Part shown: positions 1 to 10,390 of the stretch, piece after piece
Layout of the letters: each line of letters begins with the position of its first letter
Numbering within the stretch: position 1 is the stretch's first letter
Assembly (NCBI GenBank): GCA_963575645.1
Contig: OY754464.1
Coordinates: 80,760,948 to 80,824,947, forward strand
Reading direction: 5' to 3'
Origin: Xanthostigma xanthostigma
Lineage: Eukaryota > Arthropoda > Insecta > Raphidioptera > Raphidiidae
Length of the DNA stretch: 64,000 bases
Notes under the pieces: model-generated
Told to the model about the DNA's origin: nothing
Database searches by the model: none
Seen by the model: only the letters and a program-made list of their open reading frames with translations
Translations under genes and position numbers: made by a program

Positions 1-120
1 ATGTAACTAAAAATTTGTCCGTCCGACAAAAAATTTTGAACGGCAACTCCGATTATTATCATGAAATTTGGACACAACATTCATCTAGGTAAACTAAGCT
101 GAATGAGCGTACTTTTATTT
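1..120 (-). repeat. LINE/SINE-like repeat fragment, cut by window edge
   Basis: This is the reverse complement of the middle of the repeat seen at 37255-37612 and 63551-63886, which share a block ending in GTGTCCAAATTTCATGATG. It runs off the window edge. It contains no reading frame. Confidence 0.6.
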
Positions 121-146
121 CTTTTCTTATTTTTATGCTTTTTAGT

Positions 147-948
147 AAAAAAATTGGTTCTCTGTAAAGTCGGTTTACGGACGATAGTTTTACGTGATAA
201 CGTATTCCGCTCGAATATCATATTTAATAATACATAACCTAAATTTTAGTAGCTGTCAAACTATATTTTTACCGACTAATAATTTGATCAACCAAAGCAA
301 AATACATATTTTTAAGCAATTATAAAAGACATTTAAAAGAATGTATATAGTATATTATATATTTGTTAACAAACCGTATAATTTATCTGCGTCCAATTGT
401 AAATATCTAAAATAGAGTATTACAAATATTTCGTGTCATTTTATTACATTATTTTAATAGTGAGGTTATAGCGTGAATTAATAAATATATTCAAACCGTT
501 AATAAATGTATTTATTAATATTTAATAAATCCTTCTATCAGTGCACGAACAATTAGTTATAGTCACATTATGGCATATTATTCTTTATTTATTATTAGTC
601 ATATTATTCAAAAAATGCAAGAATTAATTACCTTTTTTGCCGCTGTTTTGAGAAAAACAGTTAATATAGGTGAACAAAATGAAATCCGACTAAAAATTAT
701 TAAGGAAATCAATTAAATCTTATTAAATTTTAGAAATAAACACAAAACACGCGTTGTCTCGTATTCAACACATGCTACAGATAATGACATCCGTCTAGGT
801 GGGCGGAGTCGAATATCATATTTAATAATACATAACCTATTGGGCCGATCGTGCATCTCTCTATCGCGCTCTCGCTTGCGGAACGTTACTCTTTTTCGTG
901 CGTGCAGCCGGTGTTTCATCAATTTATAAGACGTTATCACGTCAAAAA
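147..948 (+). mobile_element. HINE/Helentron-like non-autonomous element, copy 1
   Basis: The left end begins in an A-run with AATTGGTT and then a conserved block ending in the subterminal 12-mer ACGTGATAACGT. The right end carries the inverse ACGTTATCACGT and stops at CACGTCAAAA. Five more copies with the same ends occur in the window (30743, 38831, 40681, 41294, 58470). No target duplication is visible and no protein is encoded. Interior sequence differs between copies. The Helentron assignment is an inference from the subterminal inverted repeats and insertion into T/A runs. Confidence 0.6.
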
Positions 949-949
949 A

Positions 950-1629
950 AAAAAACAAAAATGCATCGTAAAAATATAAAAAATATTATATGTCCCATAA
1001 GGGATCGAACTAACTAACTGATCCATAGACCGGTGACTGCTATGTGCCTTACAACGGTAAACAAGTAAGAATAAATTATATGTATCTGTCCACCCGGACA
1101 GACACACGAGAAAGCGAGTTAAATAAAACGTGGTAAAATAGATACATTTGGTAATTGATACGCTTTTGAAATTTGACATGACATACTTGATACAAAACAA
1201 ACAACGGCACAACTGTGATAACGGGCACGAAGCACTAATTGGTGGAAATGCATACACTATCTTTGAATTTCCATATCACACCGCACAACAGACAAGGACA
1301 ACCGGAACGCATTGGCGATTCATTAAAAACATGTACAGAAGGGATAAAGGAATACATAACATATATTTGCTTATTCCTTGCAAAATTTAAAAACTCTAAA
1401 ATTGATCGTTCTCATTCCAGTTGAAAAAAAAAATTCGAGTATCTAAAAATAGTGAGTTATAAAATATATAGGATATATAGCTCTTTACGGCATTTACCAC
1501 TTACTGACGTTGGAGATATTACCTATTAGTTAGCATGTTTAAGCTGACGTCACAGAAATTTAAATGTCAATTAAGATGCTTATCTTAAAGTTTCCTTTAT
1601 TATCTATAAGTTGAAAAAATAAGACTATA
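950..1629. other. Non-coding stretch, nothing recognised
   Basis: AT-rich sequence with only short chance reading frames. I see no exon, RNA gene or repeat end here. Confidence 0.5.
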
Positions 1630-2258
1630 TCTATACTAATATATAAAGCTGTAGAGTTTGTTTGTTTGTTTGAACGCGCTAATCTCATGAACTACTGGTT
1701 CAAATTGAAAATGTTTTTTTTGTTGGATAGCCCATTTATCGAGGAAGGCTATAGGTTATACAATATCACGCTACTACCATTAGGAGCGGAGCATTAATGA
1801 AAAATGTTGCAAAATGTATCTCAAAAATAAGCTTCTATTCAGGTGAAATGCACTAACTAAATATACTCATATTAGCGTTGTGAGTACACAACTCCGGCTG
1901 ACTCAATCGGTAGAGCATGCGACTGTCAATATCAGGGTCGTGGGTTCGAGCCCCACGTTGGGCGAAAATATTTTTATTTTTTTTTTTATTTTCTACATTG
2001 CTTTCTTCTAAGGCTTACCTACATTTAAATTTATTTTAATTTTATTTAATTAATTAAAAAAAAATTATTAGTTTAAAAAAGTAGGTATAAATACTATCGA
2101 CAAAAGCTTTTGAACGGTAACTCCGATCATCATGAAATTTGGACACAACATTCATCTCGGTAAACTAAGATGAATGTGCATACTCATGTTCCCCCCTTCC
2201 CCATTCGTTCTTTTACACCTGGGTGAAACCGGACGGGACCGCTAATTTCTTTATATGT
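1630..2258 (-). repeat. LINE/SINE-like repeat interrupted by a tRNA-like insert
   Basis: The two pieces 1630-1820 and about 2099-2258 match, in reverse complement, contiguous parts of the repeat at 63551-63886. The intervening ~278 bases are foreign and contain the tRNA-Lys-like unit. The low-coordinate side starts with the stretch (ACTAATATATAAAG, then GTTTGTTTGTTT) that is the 3' end of this family in its other copies. Confidence 0.6.
1892..1964 (+). pseudogene. tRNA-Lys-like pseudogene or SINE head
   Basis: This 73-nt segment resembles insect tRNA-Lys. It has an A box around TCGGTAGAGC and a perfect T-arm (GTGGG, loop TTCGAGC, CCCAC). The anticodon loop reads CTGTCAA, giving anticodon GTC instead of CTT. 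The anticodon stem has two mismatches and the first acceptor pair is lost. A T-rich run that could terminate Pol III follows. It lies inside the split repeat, so it is more likely a retroposed tRNA or SINE head than a functional tRNA gene. Confidence 0.55.
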
Positions 2259-2717
2259 CCAATTAGAAAACATTATTAAAAAATACTAACCAGAACAATA
2301 AAATGATTTACTATTTTTCACACAAAAAATCGTATTTTTGAAAATTTTCTACTAATTTTATTATGCAATACCTACTAATTTTTGAGTTTGTTGTTTACGC
2401 TTGAATTCTACTGCAATTAATATTCCGAAAGGCCCGGAATAAAATAATGCAAGAACACTATGAAAAATTTGAAATCAAAATAATTTGAAAAACTAAACAG
2501 TCTTAAAAATAAGTCAGAATATCTCTGAAAAAAGTAAAATAATATTGTTCTCTTCGTTTATTACAATCACCTTCCCTAACCTACATCCAGTTAGAAGCTA
2601 GCTATTATATCATAGTGATTTAATATAGGCAAACGATGTGAAAAAATATTTTATCCTTTTTACAGACATTTTTAACTACTTTTTTAATTCAGTTCAATTA
2701 AAGAATAAACAAAATAA
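2259..2717. other. Non-coding stretch, nothing recognised
   Basis: AT-rich DNA between an old repeat and the 5' target duplication of the large LINE. No supported feature. Confidence 0.5.
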
Positions 2718-3069
2718 TATATTCAAATGGAGTCGCGATCGAATAGTGAATCTGTGTGGACGTGTAAATTGTTTCTCACAAATTAATGTACTAATTTAGT
2801 GAATATATACCTATTTGTTTCCTAAATCATATAATGTTGACAAGTGGTGAGTGACAATTTATCTATTATTATCTGTTTTGTTACCCACTTTATTCATAAA
2901 TAAATGAATCTTTCATAAACAGTTTTTAAATATAAAAAAAAAAAAATAAACTAACTAAACTATAAAAGTTTTGAACTTAAGAGCCGCGCGGCGGCTTTGC
3001 CGTGCTGCATCGACTAACTGACAAGTTTAAACTATACATAATACCTAACTTTAACAAGACCAAATCAAA

Positions 3070-4671
3070 ATGACTCCCCCAATAAATACTAAAACTAAAA
3101 ATACATCTAATAACCTAAATATAAATAACGAAGATATGTTTCCGAACTTACCTGGACCTAGTAATACTCACCCTAATACCAATTCAAATCAAAAACCTTC
3201 TCAAACCAAAAAATCATACACTGAAGCCTTAAACCAAATTGAAAAACCCACTAAAGAAAATGCCATCGTACTCTCAATCGTAGAAGGATTAGACAATTTT
3301 GACTACATTGAAGCCGTGGGAGAACGGATTGGTCCGTCGAATATAACCCATGCATTCCGAATGTCGCATGACCGTATGTGCATTTACCTGGAAAATAAAA
3401 AACTGGTAAATGATTTTGTAACAAATTATCCTAAAATTAAGATAAATAATAAAATTGTGACCACAAGACGATTAATAAATTCAGGAATCAAACTCATCCT
3501 GTCCGGAGTACACCCAGCTGTGGAAAATAATCTATTAGAAAACTATCTGACAAACCTTAACCTAAAACTAATTTCAAATATAACTGATATTAAAATCTAT
3601 TCACCAAAGCCTAGTTACCAACATATTAAAACCTCTCGGAAAATAGTATATATTAACCCAACTGAACATATTCCCTCTACAATAGATATAGAAGCAGAGG
3701 GCGAAATGTACAAAATTTACATTAATGTTGAAGAAAACAAATGCAAATACTGCAAATCTACTAATCATTCATCACAAAGATGTGCCCAAAATATCACAAC
3801 AAACGACGACACCGACGAAGATAGTTCCAAGACAAACATCGACACTCAACCAGAATATGACGTACAACCAACAATAATTACAACAGCAATTGTACATTCA
3901 GAACCAATAGCTAAAATCATACACAAACCAAATCAAACATCTCTAGCAGAGGATAGGGATGAGCAAAACAATACAAATATGGAATTCGAAACTATAACTC
4001 AACTAACACCTGAAACGTCGATACAACAACTCCGATCAGACGATACGTCAACAACGGCGTCAATGCTCCATTCAAAACTAAATAAAAACACAAATAAACC
4101 TAAACAAACAACTTTAGCTGAAAATAAGAAAGAGCGCCACAATACTGATTATGAATCAAGTACTATGTTAAAACGCCCCCACATTTCATCCTCGTCAGAA
4201 AATTCACCTCTCCTGGAAGACGAAAGAACATCACAACCCCCCAGCTTCGAACTTACCGAAAAAGCTCAAGAAGATGATATTAATTTTGTGAAACCAAATA
4301 CCCAAACCTTAAAACAACCCAATAAAAAAACAAAGAAAACTAAAACGTTTAAAAGCCCCAATCCGATTACCCTGGAAACACAAACTCAAAATTTAAAAGA
4401 AATAATGAAAAACAATAGCCAACAATATATTATAACTTATGAACAGTTAATTAGTCTCTTATCGAATGCAGACAACGTTAAGGATATATTAAAAGGTATA
4501 GCTCTATACACGAAGGACCCAAATGATATTGTGGATGTCCTTCAGAAACTATACCCAGAACTCCAAAATAAACAATCTAAAGCTACGTTTACTAGATATA
4601 TAAGGAAAATTAGAAAAACGACAGACACCTCAACTGAAGAACCCGCCTCAAGCACAGAAGACGACCAATAA
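3070..4671 (+). CDS. LINE ORF1 protein (gag-like, zinc knuckle)
   Basis: This is a 533-residue ORF1 protein of the I-type LINE, expected to coat the element RNA and aid target-primed reverse transcription. Residues about 60-220 form a compact domain rich in I/V/K. A single CCHC knuckle follows at about 224-238 (CKYCKSTNHSSQRC, spacing C-X2-C-X4-H-X4-C). The remainder is low-complexity, rich in T, N, K and S, with a basic patch near residue 425. The frame is open throughout. ORF2 starts 68 nt downstream. I-group ORF1 proteins often carry up to three knuckles; only one is visible here. The clade rests mainly on ORF2. Confidence 0.85.
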   Translation: MTPPINTKTKNTSNNLNINNEDMFPNLPGPSNTHPNTNSNQKPSQTKKSYTEALNQIEKPTKENAIVLSIVEGLDNFDYIEAVGERIGPSNITHAFRMSHDRMCIYLENKKLVNDFVTNYPKIKINNKIVTTRRLINSGIKLILSGVHPAVENNLLENYLTNLNLKLISNITDIKIYSPKPSYQHIKTSRKIVYINPTEHIPSTIDIEAEGEMYKIYINVEENKCKYCKSTNHSSQRCAQNITTNDDTDEDSSKTNIDTQPEYDVQPTIITTAIVHSEPIAKIIHKPNQTSLAEDRDEQNNTNMEFETITQLTPETSIQQLRSDDTSTTASMLHSKLNKNTNKPKQTTLAENKKERHNTDYESSTMLKRPHISSSSENSPLLEDERTSQPPSFELTEKAQEDDINFVKPNTQTLKQPNKKTKKTKTFKSPNPITLETQTQNLKEIMKNNSQQYIITYEQLISLLSNADNVKDILKGIALYTKDPNDIVDVLQKLYPELQNKQSKATFTRYIRKIRKTTDTSTEEPASSTEDDQ

Positions 4672-4739
4672 AATTCACTAAACATTACAAAATAAAAATA
4701 AAATAATAACAATAATAACTTAATATAAATCAAATATAA

Positions 4740-5018
4740 ATGTTGATTCTCCAGTGGAATCTAAACGGTTTCTTTAATAATTACATAGAACTGAAACAAT
4801 TAATAACAAAATACCAACCAAAAATAATTGCACTTCAAGAAACTCATTTAAAGCCTACCCATTCTGTTTCTCTGAAAGGATACTCCGTCAACAGGCACGA
4901 CGATCAATCAGGTCTCAGAGCAAAAGGAGGTGTAATTCTGATTACTTTATCCTCACTCTATCATACAATTATACCACTACAAACGAACCTGCAAGCGGTG
5001 GCCACGAGAATAACAATA
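4740..5018 (+). CDS. LINE ORF2, N-terminal part of endonuclease (interrupted)
   Basis: This is the start of ORF2 of the I-type LINE. It encodes the first ~93 residues of an apurinic/apyrimidinic-type endonuclease, which nicks the target DNA. Visible motifs are QWNLNG near the start (the catalytic Asn), LQETHL (metal-binding Glu) and GGVILI. The frame stops within a few bases of the left terminus of the DNA element at 5019 and resumes, offset by one base, after 11995. The protein cannot be made from this copy unless the insert is removed. ATG 4740 is chosen because the endonuclease begins directly after it. Confidence 0.85.
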
Positions 5019-5308
5019 TAGTTCAATCAACGAAGACCAAATACTGCCAAATAGGGGAAATAATTCGTGTAAAAGCGATTTTTGGCATAGTTGTAGGGGA
5101 TGGTGTCTGAAGCAACATACTCAAAGTACTGATGGATGGGGGTGGAGCTAAGGGGTGGGGGGTGGCGTTAAGGTCCCCTGTTAAAGTTTTTCTTATATAT
5201 CTCCTAAACGGTGGCTCATAGCAAAAAAAATTCTTTTACTCAAGCAATGTACATAATATTCTCTACAAAAAAGGTCCTGTACACTTTTTCGCTGGGATCA
5301 ATATTTAA
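5019..5308 (+). repeat. Left terminal inverted repeat of the DNA transposon
   Basis: Pairs with 11716-11994. It includes a G-rich block (around 5143-5172) and ends at the stretch GCTGGGATCAATATTTAA, where the 3' microsatellite of the CR1-like LINE begins. Confidence 0.85.
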
Positions 5309-5413
5309 TAATAATAATAATAAATTTATTTTATCAAATAGGGATACAAAATGTATCCATTTGACATGTCAAGTACATTAAAATACATATAGGTAGGTAC
5401 ATTATATAAAATA

Positions 5414-8254
5414 TTACATTCTAAACTCATCTATATTATATAGGCACGCTTCAGTCAAGATTACTTTTATTTTATTTTTAAACTTAAGTAGTGGCAAATT
5501 TTTTATTGGTTGAGGTAGAATATTGTAAAATTTTTGAGATGTATAGTGAAAATTATTCTGAGAACTGGATAGATTATACTTAGGTAGTCGCAGTGCCTCT
5601 TTATTTCTTGTGTCATAATTATGGTTATCTTTAATTCTGTTGAAGGTTGATATATTTTCTTTGGCATACATTAACAAATGATATAGATATAGCGACGGCA
5701 GAGTCATTATTTTTAAATTTTGGAAAAACGGTTTGCAGTGCTCACGAGGAGCAGCTCGAGCCAAAATACGTACGGCTCTTTTTTGGATTTTAAATGCTCT
5801 ATGGATAAGCGTTGAGCTACCCCATAATAGGATTCCATATTGAAGGACTGATTGAAAAAGACCGAAGTAACACGTTCTGACAGCGGAAGTGGATGCAACC
5901 TCTGCAACTCTCCTCAAGGCATAGATAATAGTATTTAGTTTATGACAGACGTGATCCACCTGAGAATGCCATTTTAAGCAGGGGTCAAGATATATACCAA
6001 GAAATTTTATTTTCGCGTTATTGCTGTTCTGCAGACTGAAATTAATATGTTCAGTTTTATCCATATTTAAGCTTAATTTGTTTGCGTTAAACCAATCAGA
6101 GGCCTTCGACAGTGGATCACACGGTGTCCTCCTTTGCACAGAAGACCGGCACTCGACAAGGAATGTCGTATCGTCAGCGTATTGTAACGTATTGATAGGG
6201 TTCATAATATCAGATAAGTCGTTGACATAAATAGTAAAGAGTAACGGGCCTAAAATTGAACCCTGTGGAACTCCATATTTTAAGGACATTTTACTTGATT
6301 GTTTAGAGTTTACTTCTACGAGTTGACATCTATTGCTTAGATACGAACACATCAGGTCGAGTGCCGTTCCTCTGATACCATATCTTTGCAGTTTTAAAAG
6401 GAGGGCATCGTGTGGTACACAATCAAAGGCCTTACTCAGGTCGCAGAAAGTTGCATCCAATTCGACACCGTCCTCAAACGCCTCGCGAACACTGCAAATC
6501 ATTTTCACAAGAGCTGTTATAGTTGATCTATTGTTTCTGAAACCATGTTGACTGTCTGAAAACAGATTAAATTTATTAAAGAAGCTCATAAGTCTTTTGT
6601 GTATTATTGATTCAAGGATTTTAGAGAAAATAGGTAGCACCGATATTGGCCTAAAGTTGCTCATGACTGAAGTGTCCCCTTTTTTAAAAATGGGTACTAC
6701 TTTTCCCACCTTTAACATATTTGGAAATATTCCATCTTTAATGCATGTATTAAAAATATCTACTAGCGGATCCACTATGTAGTCGGCGCTTAGTTGAATA
6801 ATGTCTGCTGACATGTAATATATATCTTTTGTTGTTTTGTTTTTTAGATTTCTTATGATACTCATAATTTCGATTCTGTCAGTGGGAGTAAAGAAAAAAG
6901 TATTATGATTAAATTTAATTTTTTCTAAGTAGTGATCAAAGCTACATTTGGGCAGTGGTATTTTATTAATAGTCTCTTCAGCAATTGTTGTAGAATATAA
7001 ATTAAAACTATCTGCATCTAATGTGCTGACAGCAGTCTTATTAACCTTAGTTTTTCGATTGCTATTTCGGTTTATTAAGTCCCATGTAGCTTTGCTCACA
7101 TTATTCGAATTCATAATTAGTTCATCATTAAATTTTCTTTTTGCAGCTTTAATATTAAGTTTGTACTGTTTTTTTAATTTTTTCAAATCATTTTGAATTT
7201 GATTTGAATTATTTTTTCCCAGAAGGATTTGCAAAAGCGATAGAGTATCCTTTTGACTCCGAATATCATCTGTTATCCACTTGTTTTTATCAGTCCATTT
7301 TTTGTTATTTTTTATTATTTTTACAACGGGAAAGGCAATATTAAAATAATATAGCACTGTTTCAAAGAATGTATTAAACTTATCCTCCGGATCAATACAA
7401 TTATATACACCTTCCCACTCTTCCCCACTCATGTGGAAAAGGAACATGCTTTTATTAGTATCATTAAAAACGCGAGTAAAAGCTATTTTATCTTCATTAG
7501 TTAATTTTTCTAAACTCCCCCCTACATGTATACTTACTGATATACATCTATGATCTGAAAGACTAGGATCACAGACATTCACGTTAGCAAAATCACTATT
7601 TACGATAATATTGTCAAGGCATGTCGAACTGTTCGCCGTAACTCTCGTTGGTGAATTTATGCATACATGCATGTGATACGATTCAAATAAGTCTGCTAAG
7701 AGATGTTTTTCTTTTGAATTCTTTAAAAAATTTACATTAAAATCAGCGGTTAAAATTATCACTTTGTTGGATGAATATATCTTCTGGAGAACATTTTGTA
7801 AGTTATTATAAAATATAGTAAAATCCCCTTCAGGTGATCGGTATAGAGTGATAATTAAGAAGTTATATTTTTTACTATCAGAGGCCGCAATTTCAAAGTG
7901 CTTTTCAATTGATAGACGATTGATGCTCTCTTTAGGTTCACATTGCAAGCTATCTTTACCAAGAATTAATACACCACCATGAATCATTTTTTCTCTGCAA
8001 GAAAAACTAACTGGTGTTAGATCATGAATATAGGCTATCTGTTTTATTTCATCCTTTTTCATCCAGTGTTCACAGATGCAGAAGATGTCAAACTTGTTGC
8101 AAGCGAGAAAAACTTCAAGTTCCAATGTTTTGTTTCTTAGGCTTTGGAGGTTAATATGACCTACCTGTAGCATTGTCTTTTCATGTGACTTTGAGTTACC
8201 CACTTGATTTTGTGTTTTATTTTTATTTCCGAGAGAAATTTGCCGGTTGTTCAT
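5414..8254 (-). CDS. CR1-like LINE ORF2: endonuclease-reverse transcriptase
   Basis: This is a 946-residue polyprotein that nicks DNA and copies the element RNA. The AP-type endonuclease spans about residues 28-245, with GHINLQSLRNK, CEHWMKK (Glu), HGGVLIL, DFNVNFL and SDHRCI. The reverse transcriptase spans about 490-760, with NFRPISVLPIFSK, DLSKAFDCVPH, YGVPQGSILGPLLF and the catalytic LQYADD at about residue 690. The C-terminal region has the conserved IQKRAVR and TRNK stretches of CR1/Jockey-type elements. There is no RNase H domain. All catalytic motifs are present and the frame is uninterrupted. The first ATG lies in the tail of ORF1. Confidence 0.9.
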   Translation of the reverse strand: MNNRQISLGNKNKTQNQVGNSKSHEKTMLQVGHINLQSLRNKTLELEVFLACNKFDIFCICEHWMKKDEIKQIAYIHDLTPVSFSCREKMIHGGVLILGKDSLQCEPKESINRLSIEKHFEIAASDSKKYNFLIITLYRSPEGDFTIFYNNLQNVLQKIYSSNKVIILTADFNVNFLKNSKEKHLLADLFESYHMHVCINSPTRVTANSSTCLDNIIVNSDFANVNVCDPSLSDHRCISVSIHVGGSLEKLTNEDKIAFTRVFNDTNKSMFLFHMSGEEWEGVYNCIDPEDKFNTFFETVLYYFNIAFPVVKIIKNNKKWTDKNKWITDDIRSQKDTLSLLQILLGKNNSNQIQNDLKKLKKQYKLNIKAAKRKFNDELIMNSNNVSKATWDLINRNSNRKTKVNKTAVSTLDADSFNLYSTTIAEETINKIPLPKCSFDHYLEKIKFNHNTFFFTPTDRIEIMSIIRNLKNKTTKDIYYMSADIIQLSADYIVDPLVDIFNTCIKDGIFPNMLKVGKVVPIFKKGDTSVMSNFRPISVLPIFSKILESIIHKRLMSFFNKFNLFSDSQHGFRNNRSTITALVKMICSVREAFEDGVELDATFCDLSKAFDCVPHDALLLKLQRYGIRGTALDLMCSYLSNRCQLVEVNSKQSSKMSLKYGVPQGSILGPLLFTIYVNDLSDIMNPINTLQYADDTTFLVECRSSVQRRTPCDPLSKASDWFNANKLSLNMDKTEHINFSLQNSNNAKIKFLGIYLDPCLKWHSQVDHVCHKLNTIIYALRRVAEVASTSAVRTCYFGLFQSVLQYGILLWGSSTLIHRAFKIQKRAVRILARAAPREHCKPFFQNLKIMTLPSLYLYHLLMYAKENISTFNRIKDNHNYDTRNKEALRLPKYNLSSSQNNFHYTSQKFYNILPQPIKNLPLLKFKNKIKVILTEACLYNIDEFRM

Positions 8255-9317
8255 TTCTGTACCTCCGAAAAAACACGAATTTTTTTATTAAAACATTTTT
8301 TGGCCAGTTTTGAGGGTTTTCTAAACCTTCTTTCAGCGAGATATCTGCACCTATTTTGAAGGCAAGGCTCAAGGCCTCATCCCTTTTTGGTAATTCTTCT
8401 ACGAGAAAATCATGCCCTGGAAAAGTAGATTCGAGATGTTTAAGTATTACTTCTTTGGTTGTGCCTAGTGCAATTTTACTTGCACTAATCCATAGTCTGC
8501 GCGCTGCTGCCGCAAAGGTAGAGTTTAAAGTTGGATTCGCCGCACCTTCCGCTAATACTGAGTTAGCCCTTCGCCGTCGAGTGTTTCTATTATAAGATAC
8601 AGTTTTGAAATTGTCACCTTCACTGTCACTTTCCATTTCTTCTTGAGTTTCAATATTTTTTTCAGGTACTTTTGAATCACTGTCTATTGTTAACACTTTA
8701 CCTTTGTTATTTTTTTGTTTATCACCGTCAGGAACTGTTATACGCTCCAGAGGCTTTATCTCTTTTTTTGGATCATTTAGAGTCTTATCTTTGTTTCTCA
8801 AACCTTTTAACACATCATCCACCTTTTTATTAGTCTCAATTTTATCAGTATTTGATTTAATTTGTTCTATTTTATGTTTTAAAAACACGATTTCCTGATC
8901 TTTACTTCTATTTTCAACTTTCAATGTTTCCATTTCACTCACTAGGTTTTTAATCATCTTCATTATTTCTTGTTGATTCGACATTATCATATCTAACTTT
9001 TCATCGATTTGTAACGATTTATTTAAAGCAATATCATTACTTTCGGTACTATTAAACTCTTGGATTGGAGCATAATTATTTTCACTTTTCTTTTTATTTG
9101 TTTCACGATTGACACTATCCATGACAATATTATTCGACATATTACTGCAGTCTACACATTCCCATTCTGATATGGTTTTATTTATTTTCATATCTGTAAC
9201 TTCAGTAATTGTCATATCGGTACACTCAACGTGGAAAAGGTTTTTACACTTTCCATTACAATTGAGTGAATCAGCTTGCCTAGTGATTTTTAGGTTACAT
9301 TTACTACACTTTGACAT
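8223..9317 (-). CDS. CR1-like LINE ORF1: PHD-finger protein
   Basis: This 364-residue ORF1 starts with a PHD/RING-like finger at residues 3-56 (CSKCNLKITRQADSLNCNGKC, then FHVEC, then WECVDC), typical of ORF1 proteins in the CR1 group. A coiled-coil-like stretch rich in I, K, E and M follows (about 100-170), probably for oligomerisation. After a charged region, a C-terminal domain around 260-350 may bind nucleic acid. It ends 32 bases inside ORF2, an overlap that suggests coupled or reinitiated translation. The frame is intact. Confidence 0.85.
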   Translation of the reverse strand: MSKCSKCNLKITRQADSLNCNGKCKNLFHVECTDMTITEVTDMKINKTISEWECVDCSNMSNNIVMDSVNRETNKKKSENNYAPIQEFNSTESNDIALNKSLQIDEKLDMIMSNQQEIMKMIKNLVSEMETLKVENRSKDQEIVFLKHKIEQIKSNTDKIETNKKVDDVLKGLRNKDKTLNDPKKEIKPLERITVPDGDKQKNNKGKVLTIDSDSKVPEKNIETQEEMESDSEGDNFKTVSYNRNTRRRRANSVLAEGAANPTLNSTFAAAARRLWISASKIALGTTKEVILKHLESTFPGHDFLVEELPKRDEALSLAFKIGADISLKEGLENPQNWPKNVLIKKFVFFRRYRNEQPANFSRK

Positions 9318-9659
9318 TTTACGTGAACGGAAGCATCCGCCTATTTAACACAACGGGCGATAAATATCTGCCGCAGCGTTTTTAGCTCATAATTTATGAG
9401 TAAATGTACTAAAAAAACACAGGTTTTCAGTATCACAATCTTGAATTAATTAAAAATCTATATTATATTATTTTAAAACAAGCACCAAAGCTATATTATT
9501 ATAACTGACACACTTACAATACAATATATCTGGGGATTTAACGAGATATCAAAGAAGAAAAGTTAATTATGCTCAATTCTCGCATTTTTACGTATTGGTT
9601 CAAACTGCTGGCGCACACGGCACGTTTCTGTAGCGTCGTCGGGCGCAAGGGACTGGCGG

Positions 9660-10343
9660 TAGAGGTGGTACAAACTGTTATTTTTCAATAACAGTTCCAT
9701 TCCGTTCCTGTTCCGCTTACGGAACAGTTCCAAAAACCTGTTACTTTTTAACAGTTCCAACGTTGGAACCTTGACATTCTCGGAATAGCTTGTAACATGC
9801 AACTTATAAAAATTTCAAATTATGAAATGTGTATGATTTGTATTTTTTCGTGAATTAATTCTATTATTCAAGTTTAATAATTTAAGGTACCTAATTATTA
9901 AAAATATACTTTTACAGAATGTAAGTAACAGTTGTTCTGCAGAATGCATATACTATGACAAAATCAGATAATATTATTTCACCACAGTTCAATATTATTC
10001 GCGTATGTAATATAAAATGAATAAGCCGTCCAGTTTTGTCTGAAACTTTGCGACGCATGTTAATGTGATGGTGTGATACTAAAATCGACTTTACGTACAA
10101 TGTATGCTAGGCGTAGGTGAAGAGCATAACTGTTGCAGTTTGCAAAGTAGGTACAATAATAATTGACAAAGGGAACGGAGAATGTTTATTTTATGCAGAA
10201 GAACGCCTGTTATGTTATTCGGAACAGTCGAAGCATTGGAACAGCCCGGAACAGGTATTTTATTATACTGACAACTGTTCCAATCTGTTCCTCGTTCGAA
10301 ACCGTTCCAAAATAACTGTTCCTAGTATTTTGTATCATCTCTC
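9660..10343 (+). mobile_element. hAT-type MITE inside the DNA transposon
   Basis: An exact 8-bp duplication ACTGGCGG flanks it (9652-9659 and 10344-10351). The ends are inverted: TAGAGGTGGTACAAA against GAGAGATGATACAAA. Subterminal regions are full of GGAACAG/CTGTTCC words, a common hAT feature for transposase binding. Length 684 bp. It encodes no convincing transposase. Confidence 0.85.
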
Positions 10344-10390
10344 ACTGGCGGCAAGGTCACCGCCAACCAGTCACGACGCACACGTGGAGT

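Larger units (their letters stand above)
5309..9420 (-). mobile_element. CR1/L2-type LINE, apparently intact, minus strand
   Basis: On the minus strand it carries ORF1 (9317-8223) and ORF2 (8254-5414), overlapping by 32 bases. Its 3' end at about 5309 is a short microsatellite (repeated TTA) instead of poly-A, as in CR1/L2-type LINEs. A diverged, 5'-truncated relative with the same kind of tail lies at 52573-53145. It inserted inside the DNA transposon, directly at the inner edge of its left TIR. The 5' boundary near 9420 is approximate. Confidence 0.8.
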
